Below, piece by piece: positions 15,401 through 28,899 of a stretch of DNA of 64,000 bases. The stretch spans positions 16,760,130 to 16,824,129 of the forward strand of contig NC_084475.1 of NCBI RefSeq assembly GCF_027409185.1, in the 5' to 3' direction. A program made the translations under genes and the position numbers. Each line of letters begins with the position of its first letter. Positions within the stretch are counted from its first letter, which is position 1. The stretch is from Cynocephalus volans. Taxonomy: Eukaryota; Chordata; Mammalia; Dermoptera; Cynocephalidae. The notes below the pieces were generated by a model. That model was given only the letters and a program-made list of their open reading frames with translations. It was not told the DNA's origin and did no database searches.

Positions 15401-18400
15401 ACGGTGGGCGGGGTCGCGCCTCGGCCCCGCCCCCGCCGGGTCCTCACGTTGATGTCCTCCTGCTTCTGCCGGTGATCCTCGATGAGGTTGCTGGTGGTGA
15501 TGGTGAGCTTCTCGCAGTCGCCCTGCACCTGCAGGATGGCGCTCTGCACGTGGCCCAGCAGCTCTTCGTCCTGCGGCGGGAGGGACAAGGAAGGCTCTCC
15601 GAGGCTGCTGGGGCGACCCCTCCCCACCCCCGCCACAGGCTTGCCGCCCCCCCAAGAACTTGGCCCTTAGAACACCAGACAAACTTCAGACCCCATTCCG
15701 GCTTTCCTCAGTTGCCTTCAGAGTTTCCCACTTCCACTGGGGAAGGTTCTCTGTCCTTTGGTAGTGTGGCCACCCCAATGGGACACGAGCATCAGCCCCT
15801 GCAGCCCTGTGGAGTAGCCTCAAGGGACCTTGGCCCACCAGTTGGGGTGATCAGTGGAGGTGACTGAAGCTCAGGAGTGATGTGCTGTCCCGTGGCCCTT
15901 GAGAGTTGGGTGTGGGCTACAGTCTCCCCACCTTCCCTGGGCACAATCTGAATTCCTGAGCCCAAGAAGCAGGACTCAAGGACTTGTGGCTGTCTCTGCC
16001 CCCACCAGTAAGCCTGCTGTACAAGGGGAGTCGATGTCCCCTGCAGCTGTGCTTGTGTCCCCACGGCCCAGGAATGGTGCTGCTCGCCCTCGGCCAGCCT
16101 GTGCTGTCCCACCCCGTGCTGTCCCACCCCATTGAGCCAGTGCTTCCCCATAGTCTCCTATCCCCAGAGCTAGCTCTGCTGCTACCCTCACTGTGACCCC
16201 ACCCATGGAAGGACCTTTGGTGAGATCTGGCTAAAGGGCTCCACCATGGAAAACTGACCCTGAAGTCCAAACCCCCTCCCTGGGGAGCTCTGGCAGCCAC
16301 ACTCTCTGCAGGCCTCCAGGGTTGTGGTTCTCCCCTGTGGGGCCATGTCCAGCAGCACCATGAAGGAGGTGGGCAGTGACCCACCTGGCTCTGGAGCTTG
16401 GCTTTCTTGGAGGGCCGAGAGGCAGCCAGGTTGTTGACCATGTCCTGGAGCTGCTCATAGCGCTGCACTAGCATGCTGACCTGATGGCTCAGGTCCAGGC
16501 TGCAGGCTGGACAGGTGGCTTCAGGGTCGATCTGGCCAGGGGCTGAGGTTACCAGGGCCTTGTGCGGGACCATGCTCATGGACAGCAGTGTGGACGAGGA
16601 GGTCAGCATGCTCTCCATGATCTTCCTGAGCTTGTCCAGCTGCATGCAGGAGAGATGCCGGGGGCAGGGCAGTGAGGCAAGTCACAGCCACGTTGTGTCC
16701 CCCACACAAGCACTACTCACTAGTGCTTTCTGCCCATCCCCCGCTGCATATGGGCAGGGGCCGCAGCCTCAGCGCCTCACAGAGCACATCGTGCACAGCA
16801 GGCACCCCATCCATTAAACAGCAAGTGGAGCTCTCAGGGAGTGCAGCACCAGTGCTGACTAAAGCCCTTGTAGAGGGAGGTTTCCAGACATCGGTCCAGT
16901 GTGTGAACACATTGGTAGCTACCTCTTAAAGTGTGGCTGTTCCTTAGCCCACAAACACTCAGAGGACCCTGACGACACATGGCCCTGCTCTGGCACTGGG
17001 GCTGTGAGGGGCGGGCTTACACATGTTCTGTCCCACCTGGCATGTAAATAACTAACAAAAAAAGCACGTGATAACTGCTAATGCTACTCCAGGGCCTCTC
17101 GTAGCCTGGACAGGTGCAAACCCCTTATGGAAGAGCTGCTCGGCCCTACCCTCCTGCTCTCTTCTGTATCCCATGGTCTCAATCTGTCACCACAAATGAT
17201 GGGTCCTGGGTAGACAGCTCCATGTGCATCCCACTCCTAACAGGCAGCTGTTGGCACATTTCTACTGCCTCTCATGCGACCATCCCTTAGAGACACCTGT
17301 GATGGGACAGTGAGTGTCTGCACCTTGCCATCTCCAGCTGGTGGCCATGATGGGGGTGGGCTCAGCAGGGTTGTGTCTCCTCTGTTCCTTACCTACCTCC
17401 ACCTCTTGTCCTTTCCTCGCTGCCCACTGGGAGGGCCACCAATCCCTAGATTGGCCAAAGACCTGTGACTTATTGCCTGGCTGAAAAAGAGGGGCTAGGC
17501 CAACCTAAGCTCCCTCTCTTGGAAGTGGGTGATGAAGCAGAAAAGACAGACCAGGAGGGGTCTGCCCCAAACTGCTCCCTGTGGCCCAGAAGTTCCCTTT
17601 TACCCAACTCCCTGTTATCACATACTCTCAACCAATCTCCCTTCTGCCTTAGTTCACAGAGACCCTGTTGCTAGTGACCAGAAGAGCCTACAATGAGGCT
17701 GGCACATCAAAGGGCCCCCAGGAGGCAAAGGGATGGGCTAATTCTCTCTTGAAGAGAGGAAGAGGCTTCCCAGAAAAATGGGCATTTCAGTGGAGCCTTG
17801 AAGAATAATAAGCAGCTATCTGGGTAAATAAGGGTCAGAAGGACATTCCAGAAAGAATAGCATGGGAAAACAGGAATGTGTTCAGAGAAAGGTAGGAAGC
17901 CAAGATGGCTAGAGGTGTGTGGGGGGGGTGGGGAGAAGGTTGTGCCTCTAAAAAGGGCTGCAACAATTACTTGAAGTTGCTACGACAAGCAAACAGAAAG
18001 GACATTGTTGCGGGAGAGGGAGGAGGGAGGGAGGTTTTGGTAAGGGGCAACAATAATCAACCACAATGTATATCGACAAAATAAAATTTTAAAAATAAAT
18101 AAATAAATAAAAAGGGCTGCAAAAGGAGACTGGGCCAGCCCACCAGGGACTGGATTCTTTCCTAGGAGCGGCCCTAGGAGACCCCTGGAGGTTGCTAAGC
18201 TCAGACCTGAGCTTTGGACAGACAGGTGACTACTGCACAGACTCAGCTGCTCCTCAAGCCCCACGCAGGACTGTCAGCTAGGAGTCATGAGATGGCACAC
18301 ACCACTATCCCAGCAATGGGACAGTGAGACCAGAATGTAGCTCCAAGCACAAAAGGGTTCCTGACACCATCCCCCTGGGCCCAGCAGCTTTTCCTAACTG

Positions 18401-21400
18401 GTCCTACTGAGAGCTCTCAGAGGGCTGTTCCTGGTTCAGACATTCACTATTGGGAAAATTACCAAGGATCGCATCATTCAAGATTTAAAGGTAGACCCTA
18501 TCAAGTGAAAGACAACCTGCAGAATGGGAGAAGATATTTACAAGTCATATATCAGATAAGAGTCTAGTATCCAGAATACTTAAAGAACCCCTACAACTCA
18601 GTAATAAAATGACAAATAACCCACTTAGAAAATGGACAAAAGATTTGAATAGACATGTGTATATCTCATCTCTAAAGAAGGGATACAAATGGCCAAAAAG
18701 CACATGGAAAGAGGCTCAGCATTATTATTAGTCATTAGGGAAGTGCTAGTCAAAACCACAATGAGATACTGCCTCACACCCACTAGGATGGCTACTATTT
18801 AAAAAAAAAAAAAAAAAGGAAGTTAACGTGCTGGTAAGGATGTGGAGAAATTGAAACCCTCGTACGCTGCTGGTGAGAATGTAAAATGTGTGGCTGCTTG
18901 GAAAACAGTCTGGCTGTTTTCATTTGGTTCCTCCAATGGTTAAACATAGTTATCATGTGACTCAGCAATTCCACTCCTAGGCATATACCCAGAAAACATA
19001 AAAACATATCCACATAAAAACTTGTACATGATTGTTCACAGCAGCATTATTCGTTATAGCCAAAAGGTGAAAACAACCCAAATGTCCTTCAACTGGAGAA
19101 TGGATACACAAATCGTGGTATAGCCACAAAATGGAGTATTACTCAGCCATAAAAATAAATGAAGCACTGATCCATGCTACAACATGTGTGAACCGTGAAA
19201 ACATTATGCTAAGTGAAAGAAGCCAGATGCAAAAGGCCACATATTACATGATTCCATTTATATAAAACGTCCAGAGTAGGCAAATCCATAGAGACAGAAA
19301 GTAGAGTTGTGGTTGTCAGGGGCTAGGGGACAGGCCTGGCGAGTGACTGCTAACAGGTATGGAGTGTCTTTCTGAGGTGATGAAATGTTTCAGAATTAGA
19401 TTGTGGTGATGGTTGTACAACTTTGAATGTACCTTGTTCACTTTTAAAGGGTGAATTTTATGAAATGTGAATTATATAATAAAAAAAACAGAAAAAAAGA
19501 TTTCATGGGAGGTGAACAGACCTCTAAGGGGTGCCTTTCCCTTGGAGCTGGCTTTGGATGGGGAGGGGGAGAACCCTAGATACAGCCGCCCTCCCTCACC
19601 CCCCATACACACACACAGAGGGGAACTGAGGGGCCTGGTCTCTGAGGCGTGGTGGGAGAGAAGGGCAGCCCCACCGTCTGTAGCCAACTCTGAGAAGGGC
19701 CCTTGGTCCCTGGGGCTGGAGAGTGTGGAATCCTTACCTGATCCTGCAGGTACAGGGAGGCTTCAGAGACTGAATTTTCCATGGCGGCCTTACCCTGCTC
19801 TTGGCTCTCCCTTAGCTCGGTCAGCTCCTTCTCAATGTCAGCCACGGTGACTCTGTGGTTCATGACAAGAGACTGCCTGGCTCCACCACCCGTCCAGAGC
19901 CCCGGGCCCACCAGTACAGATCTCCGCTGTCAGGGCTGCAGGAGGGTGCAGAAAAGTCTCTCACCACCCTCCAGCAGGCTCTGCCTAGGGCCTTTTGGAT
20001 GCCCAGTGTGCTGGCCTGAGAGGCTTGTAGGTGGTGGACTGGCCACTGCAAAGAGCAAGTGATCTCCTCCAGCCTCCAACCGGAGACAGAGCCTCAGAAG
20101 CTTCTTTTTGCTCCTCCAAGCCCTGGTGCTAAGCTGTTTTAGGAACCCAGGGAACTTCTACCAGTTCCTTGAACTATATCCCAGTCAAAGACAGTAGTCA
20201 GTTTAGGAGCGTGAGTGAACCAAAGGCTGCTGTCACCTTGGCTGAGAAAGTGTGAGGCCAGGCTACCGGCTGCCATTGCCCTTGCCCTTGCCCAGGGTGT
20301 TCTACCTGAGGACACGCAGCTGCAAGCTCAGCTGGCCAGCTTTCAGCTCCTTCCCTTCTTCTCGGTCCTCTTCGCCCTCCAGGATTCTTTGCAACCTTTC
20401 CAGCTACAAACCCAACAGAAGAGAGAGGTCAGACAGGCCTGAGTTCCCCACTTCCTGAATGTGTCCCTGCAGCTCAAACAAGCACCTCTCCATCCCCTCA
20501 CACTAACCCAGCCCTCTCTGACAAAAACCAAGGTCTCTTCCAGACATCCACCCATCCCTCCCTCCCCTGGATATAGATAGCTGGCATTAAAAGAATGATC
20601 AGTGGGGCTGGCCAGATATCTCAGTTGGTTAGAGTGCAGTGTTATAACACCAAGGTCAAGGGTTTGGATCCCCTTCCTGGCCAGCTGCCAAAAAAAAAAA
20701 AAAAAAAAAGAATGATTAAAGAGCTAGCAGCCCCTTGCAATGACCTCTGGCCCCAGAAAGTTCCAGAGACTGGCTCCAAAGCTGCCACATGTAATAAAAG
20801 CAGCAAAGGCCTAGTTATTTGGCTCAACTGAAGCTTAACAGCTCGAGGCATCAGTTTTGAGACCCAGGAAATGAATATGATATGCACCTGAGGTGCATTT
20901 CCCATCTGATGGGACTGCAAAGATCCAGTGAGATAATAACGTATGGGAAAGAACTGTGTATTCCACCAAAATACAAATGAAAACTGCTATTATTCACACT
21001 AAAAGACAAAATAGGTTGACCCTCCTTTCCTTACTTTTGCTTTTTCCTGCCGAACTTCTTTGGCCAAGGTCTTTAACATCTTCAGCTGTTCCTGCAGATC
21101 AGGAGGTAAGGTCTTTTTCACTATGGAAAAGGGAGGCCTTACAGTCAGAAGGGTTCGATTTCTAGTGGGTTCCCAATCTCCATTTCCAGCCCCCACAACA
21201 ATGAAGCTACCCCAGAGAACAACAGGACATATCACTTTATCCTGCTTCTCCTGGTGACTGGGGGAGTGGAGGTAGGAAGAAGAGAAAATTGTCCTTAGCC
21301 CATAAAAAACCCACCTCATGCTTGATATCCCAAGGGACTTTGGGACAACTGGCCCGTTTCCATCCACCTCTAAAATCTGAATTACTCTCTGGGCCTAGGG

Positions 21401-24400
21401 CTGTAAATGGGCAAATGGTAATTTTAATTCTTCAACATTCTCTCTCCCCGCCCACCTCCTTATGCTGTCATTCTGCAGGACCCCAGCGTTTCCCAGCTGC
21501 CATCCAGAGGGTCTGACAAAGGCCTAAGAGCCTGCTTCATTCCTCTCCTGAGGCTCTTTCAATCCTACTGGTTTAGTTCCATCCTTTGCCCACCTATTCA
21601 CTTGGACACTGAGGGCTATGGGCAAACCCAGAATGACTAAGAATGGACATCCTATTTTCAGGGACTCAGGAAGAAGTCCAGTAGCCAGGAGTTGAGGCCA
21701 GGGGGAGCAAAGGATGAAATCGACTCAGAACTAAGACAATGGTCTCTTCTCCATCGACAAGTGACACTCACCCATCAGAGTGAGCAGGTACTGTATCTTC
21801 TCCAAATCAGTCTGCCCAGCTTTCTCTTCGTTCAGAGTCCTCATGTTATCCTTTAGCTCCACATAGAGGCCGATGAGCTCTCCCATCAGACGAAATGTTT
21901 CCACCGCCATAGGGAAGCTGGGAGCCACTTTATCCAGGGAATCGTGCCGCTCACTCTGGACCTCACTCCTTTCTGGTGAGACTTGCTGGAGATGGCTAAG
22001 GGACTCTGGGCTCCTGAGAAAGGTGACATCTTGGCCTGAGGCAGCCTGGGAAGGAGTTCCAGTTTGGGTTGAGGCACGTATTCTATTTAGATCCAAACCT
22101 TCCTGGTCATGTTGATCAACACCTAGTTGCCCTGGACCACCATAGCCAGGATACACTGGGCCATGGTAGTTTGAGTATGCATGGCCATGTTGACCTGCAC
22201 CTGCGTATACCTGGCCATGCTGATCTGGGCCAGGTGACACCAAATGCTGTGGATCTGGCCGTGCAGATCCCAAGACTGTTCTTAATGGTCTTGGGCCACG
22301 CTGGTCTGTGCCAAGGTGCATCAAACCTTGCTGATATATCTCTGGTGGTACCAAACCTTGACTGGCTAGGAGTGGTGACACCTGGCCATGTTGCTCTCTG
22401 CCAGGAGGTACCACACCATGCTGATGTGGGCGTGGAAGTATAAAACTCCGAGGACCTGCCTGGAATGTTGGAGGGACATGAAACTGTGTGTCTAGTGCTA
22501 TCAAGTCTCGCTGATCTGCACCAAGTTGTCTCAAACTGTGCTGATCCATTCCAGGCTGCAACAAACCACGTGGATATGCGCCAGGTTGAACCAAACCACG
22601 AGGATAGAAACCAGGCTGCACCAAACCACGCTGATCTGCACCATGTTGTACCAAACCAGGTGGATATGCACCAGGTTGCACCAAACCAGGCAGGTAGGCA
22701 CCGGGCTGAACCAAACCAGGAGGATATGCACCAGAAAGAACCAAGCGATGTGGATCTACACCAGGTTGCACCAAACCACGCTGATCTGCACCAGGTTGCA
22801 CCAAACCATGCTCATCCGTGCCAGGTTGCACCAAACCATGTTGATCCACTTTAGGTTGCACCAAACCACTCTGATCCACTCCAGATTGCACCAAACCACG
22901 CTCATCTGTGCCAGATTGTACCAAACTATGATCATCCACGCCAGGTTGTACCAAGCCGCGCTCATCAGCCCCAGGTTGCACCAGGCCACTCTGATCCATT
23001 CTAGGTTGCACCAAGCCACGCTGGTCCACTCCAGGTTGCACCAAGCCAAGCTGATCCATTCTAGGTTGCACCAAACCACGCTGATCCACTCCAGGTTGCA
23101 CCAAGCCACGCTGGTCCATTCTAGGTTGCACCAAGCCACGCTGATCCAGTCCAGGTTGCACCAAGCCACGCTGGTCCATTCTAGGTTGCACCAAGCCACG
23201 CTGATCCACTCCAGGTTGCACCAAGCCACGCTGGTCCATTCTAGGTTGCACCAAGCCACGCTGATCCAGTCCAGGTTGCACCAAGCCACGCTGATCCATT
23301 CTAGGTTGCACCAAGCCACGCTGATCCAGTCCAGGTTGCACCAAGCCACGCTGATCCACTCCAGGTTGCACCAAGCCACGCTGATCCATTCCAGGTTGCA
23401 CCAAGCCACGCTGATCCAGTCCAGGTTGCACCAAGCCACGCTGATCCAGTCCAGGTGGCACCAAGCCACGCTGATCCATTCTAGGTTGCGCCAAACCACG
23501 CTGATCCACTCCAGGTTGCACCAAACCATGCTGATCCATTCTAGGTTGCACCAAGCCATGCTGATCCATTCTAGGTTGCACCAAGCGACGCTGATCAACT
23601 CCAGGTTGCACCAAACCACGCTGATCCATTCTAGGTTGAACCAAACCACGCTGATCCATGCCAGGTTGCACCAAACCATGTTCATCAGCGCCAGGTTGCA
23701 CCATACCACTCTGATCTATTCCAGGTTGCACCAAACCACGCTGATCCACTCTAGGTTGCACCAAACCACTCTGATCCACGCCAGGTTGCACCAAACCACG
23801 CTGATCTATTCTAGGTTGCACCAAACCACGCTGATCTATTCTAGGTTGCACCAAACCATGCTGCTCTATTCTAGGTTGCACCAAACTATGCTGATCGATG
23901 CCAGGTTGCACCAAACCATGCTGATCCATGCCAGGTTGCACCAAACCATGCTGATCTATTCTAGGTTGCACCAAACCACGCTGCTCTATTCTAGGTTGCA
24001 CCAAACTAGGCTGATCGATGCCAGATTGCACCAAGCTAGGCTGATCCATGCCAGGTTGCACCAAACCATGCTGATCCATGCCAGGTTGCACCAAACCATG
24101 CTGATCGATGCCAGGTTGCACCAAACTACGCTGATCCATGCCAGGTTGCACCAAACCATGCTGATCGATGCCAGGTTGCACCAAACCACGCTGATCCGTG
24201 CCAGGTTGCACCAAACCACGCTGATCCATGCCAGGTTGCACCAAACCACGCTGATCCATGCCAGGTTGCACCAAACTACTCTGATCCATGCCAGGTTGCA
24301 CGAAACCATGCTGATCCATGCCAGGTTGCACCAAACCACGCTGGTCTATTCTAGGTTGGACCAAACCATGCTGATCCATGCCAGGTTGAACCAAACTATG

Positions 24401-27400
24401 CTGATCGATGCCAGGTTGCACCAAACCACGCTGATCTATTCTAGGTTGCACCAAACTATGCTGATCCATGCCAGGTTGCACCAAACCACGCTGGTCTATT
24501 CTAGGTTGCACCAAACTATGCTGATCCATGCCAGGTTGCACCAAACCACGCTGATCGATGTCAGGTTGCACCAAACCACGCTGATCCATGCCAGGTTGCA
24601 CCAAACCACGCTGATCCATGCCAGGTTGCACCAAACCACGCTGATCCGTGCCAGGTTGCACCAAGCCATGCTGATCCGTGCCAGGTTGAACCAAACCATG
24701 CTGATCCGTGCCAGGTTGCACCAAACCATGCTGATCCGTGCCAAGTTGCACCAAGCCATGCTGATCCATGCCAGGTTGCACCAAACCATGCTGATCTGTG
24801 CCAGGTTGCACCAAGCCATGCTGATCCGTGCCAGGTTGCACCAAACCATGCTGATCCGTGCCAGGTTGCACCAAACCACGCTGATCCACTCTAGGTTGCA
24901 CCAAACCACGCTGATCCATGCCAGGTTGCACCAAACCACGCTGATCCTCTCTAGGTTGCACCAAACTACTCTGATCTATGCCAGGTTGCACCAAACCACG
25001 CTGATCCACTCTAGGTTGCACCAAACCACGCTGATCCATGCCAGGTTGCACCAAACCACGCTGATCCTCTCTAGGTTGCACCAAACTACTCTGATCTATG
25101 CCAGGTTGCACCAAACCACGCTGATCTATTCTAGGTTGCACCAAACCATGCTGATCCATGCCAGGTTGCACCAAACCACGCTGATCCATGCCAGGTTGCA
25201 CCAAACCATGCTGATCCGTGCCAGGTTGCACCAAACCATGCTGATCCACTCTAGGTTGCACCAAACCACACTGATCCATGCCAGGTTGCACCAAACCATG
25301 CTGATCCTCTCTAGGTTGCACCAAACTACTCTGATCCATGCCAGGTTGCACCAAACCACGCTGATCCATGCTAGGTTGCACCAAACCACGCTGATCTATT
25401 CTAGGTTGCACCAAACTACGCTGATCGATGCCAGGTTGCACCAAACCATGCTGATCCATGCCAGGTTGCACCAAACCATGCTGATTTATTTTAGGTTGCA
25501 TCAAACCATGCTGATCGATGCCAGGTTGCACCAAACCATGCTGATCGATGCCTGGTTGCACCAAACCATGCTGATCCATTCCAGGTTGCACCAAACCATG
25601 CTGATCCGTGCCATGTTGCACCAAACCATGCTGATCCGTGCCAGGTTGCACCAAACCATGCTGATCCATTCCAGGTTGCACCAAACCATGCTGATCCATT
25701 TCAGGTTGCACTAAACCAAACTGACCTGCACCAGGTTGCACCAAACCATGCTGATCTGTACCAGGTGGCACCAAGCCAAACTTATCTACACCAGGCTGCA
25801 CAAAACCATGTTGATTGACTCCTGGCTGAAGCAAACCTCGTTGACCTATACCAGGTTGGACCAAACTACGTTGATCTGCACTAGGCTGTACAAAACCAGG
25901 TGGATATGCATCAGGCTGCACCAGCCCAGGTGGATATACATTGGGCTGTACCCAACCACCAGTAAATGCACCAGGTTGTACCAGACCACTCTGATCCATT
26001 CTAGGGTGGACCAAACCATGCTGATCTACACCAGATTGCACCAGACCAGGTGGATATCCACCAGTCTTCACCAAACCATGCTGATCTACACCAGGTTGGA
26101 CCAAGCCAGGCTGATGTGTACCAGGCTGCACCAAACCACGCTGTTCCACACCAGGCTGTGCTAAACCATACTGACCTATACCAGGTTGTGCCAAACTAGG
26201 TACATATATATCAGGTTGGACCAAGCCAGGCTGACCTGCAGTAGGAGGTGCCAAACTAGGTTGACCTGCACCAGGCTGCACAAAACCACGCTGATCTGTG
26301 CCAGGTTGTACCAAACCATGCCGATCTGCACCAGGTTGGAACATGCCAGGCTGATCCATTCCAGGCTGCACCACAGCAAATTGATCTGCACCAAATTGGA
26401 CCAAGTCAGGCTGATATGTACCAGCTTGGACCATTCTAGGCTGATATGCACCAGGTCGCACCAAACCACGCTGATCTAAGCCAGGCTGCACCAAACCATG
26501 CTGATCTCTGCCAGACTGGATCAAATCATGCTGCTCTGTGCCAGGTTGTATAAAGCCAGATGCTTCCAGACTGGGCTGTACATAACCTCGCTGATCTGCA
26601 CTAACTTGCATCAAACCAGGTGATACCAAACCATGCTGATCTGTGTAAGATGGAACCAATCCATGCTGATCTACGCCAGGTAGGCCCAATCCTTGCTGAT
26701 CCATGCCAGGGGATACCAGTCCATGCTGATCTGTGCCTAATGTTACAAATCCATGCTGATCCATGCCGACTGGTACCAATCCCTGATCATTTGTTTCAGG
26801 TGGTAGCACACCAAGCTGACGCACGCTGTGGGGCACCACACCATGTGAATAAGTGCTAGGATGTAGAAATCCAGGATGATCCATGCCAAACGGTCCTAAT
26901 CCATGATGATCTGGCCTTTGATAGACTTGACCCTGGCTAATGGGCACTGCACTGTGCTGATCTGGGTGCACATAATGATGATCTCTGGCTGAGGTTAAGT
27001 CCTGTTGAACTAGGCCAGTGTGTGCATCTTGTTCCTCTCTTCTTGGATGTGCTGAGGTAAAATGCCCTCTACTCGGGTGCCGATCTGACTCTCCTCTGAA
27101 CTGGGATGCGGGAGGCTGATGGGGTCTTGGCATGCCAGCTTCATCACGGGCCCTTGGGTACTGTTCTCTACTTATAGAAACAGTAGAAGAGGGGCCCCTG
27201 CTTTGTTCCCTGCTAGTAACCCCTTCAGAGGGGTATACTATGCCAGCGGATCCTGATAAGGTCTGATCTGTGCCAAAACCACCAGCAGAATCCAGAGCCT
27301 CGTCAGTACTTGGATGCTTAGTGGAGGCTCCACTTGGAGTTGTATCATTTGATGTTAAGGAAGTCTGCCCTTTGTGCTTAGGAAGTCCTGTAGATGTTTC

Positions 27401-28858
27401 TGAGCCCTAGTTGAAGAAGAAGAAGGAAATCAGTAACTACAAGTCAAAAATACACACTATAAGAGGTGGAAGGAAGGAAATCTGGGATATCTGACTAGGA
27501 TGATTTAGGGCCCTTGTAGAAAAAAACCCCTCTGCCCCTAAAAATGAAGCTGGGCATAAAGAAAGACTTTGAAATTCTTAAAGAATAGGTCTTCATATTT
27601 TTGAGAATCTGCACATTTGCAAATAGCATCATAACATGTAATTTCCTTCATAAAAGATGGGGGAAAACTTAAAAATACAAGTCATCCTCTGGACTTTCAC
27701 TGAGTCTATATATAAGGGGCATAACTAATTTGTTAAGTTTAAAATATAAAGTCTGCCCCATTGTTGGTTCCTTGCCAATGGTAAAATTGTACACTGGAGA
27801 GTAAATAAACCACATATTTAAAATGTAAATGCACAAATCCTTGGACTGAGAAATTCCATAGATAGGAATTTTCTCTATGAACTCTCACAAAACATATGCA
27901 TACAAAGATGGAGTCTGCAGCATTGTTTATGAGAAGAGATTATCAATAGGGGACAGATATATTTATGGTACACCCCTACAGTAGAACACTGTGAATCCAC
28001 TAAAAAATAATGGACTATTTCCATTTCCAGCCAAGATGGAGTCACAGGGATTGCATTTACCCTCCTAGCTATAGTAACAAAAAACTGTGAAACAGTTGTT
28101 TTCTAGACGCTGGATATCAGGTAACAGAGGATAGCATTTTCTGAGGGGTAGAGGAAAAAAACTATGTGAGCCCTATTATTGCCTCAGCTTACTGCTATGG
28201 TAGAGTTCCCAGGCTGCGGTGCAGGGAGTGGAAACTGAGGTGGAGCCCTGCAGACTCCCTGAGTTGAGGAAACAGAGCTGAGCATTCAGGGAGATTAAGG
28301 CAACTAGAGCTTACAGGATAGAGTTATCAGAAAGAAAGGAGATGCAGAGAGAGATAACTCCAGAGATCTGTGGAAGGTCCCCTCAAGTATTCAGCACAGA
28401 AATGACCGGCACATACATGTGAGGAGACTACCCAAGGTTGGGGGAAAAACTATCTGCCAAGCTAAAAGGAACAGTGTCCAGACTCTCCTGGGTTTGGGAA
28501 CAGCACCTGTTTTTACCAGCCGGTTTGGAAAAACTAATCATCCAAGGGGCACAGCATAGAGTACTCACAAAGGTATTGCTTCAGAAGTGGAGAATAATCA
28601 GCCCTAGACGGAACAGTGCCATGGACCCGCCTAACAAATCATAAAGTCATTAAAGCAGGACCTGAAAGGACTGAAGTATTTTCAAGTATCTGCATCTTGG
28701 GGGAAAAATCTCAAGAAGAGTTATAGAAATACAACCAAGGGCTGGCGCATGGTTCACTTGGGAGAGCGTGGTGCTGACAACACCAAGTCAAGGGTTAAGA
28801 TCCCCTTATGGTCATCTTTAAAAAAAAAAGAAAGAAAGAAAGAAATACAACCAGCTAG

Positions 28859-28899
<41 letters not shown>

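Larger units (their letters stand above)
16640..19737 (-). other. QRICH2 intron 8
   Basis: Holds the inverted exon-14 copy (17226-17416) and a 5'-truncated LINE-1 (18478-19494). The rest (16640-17225 and 17417-18477) shows no gene. Confidence 0.75.

Noticed and set aside
17274-17468. Short plus-strand open frame as a gene
   Set aside because: It is an off-frame reading through the inverted exon-14 copy.
22526-25714. 1,062-codon plus-strand open frame as a gene
   Set aside because: It is the antisense reading of the QRICH2 30-bp array. Its decapeptide repeat follows directly from the sense repeat, and it has no unique domain or promoter.
22501-26610. CRISPR-like array
   Set aside because: The 30-bp units are contiguous without spacers and encode a vertebrate protein repeat.
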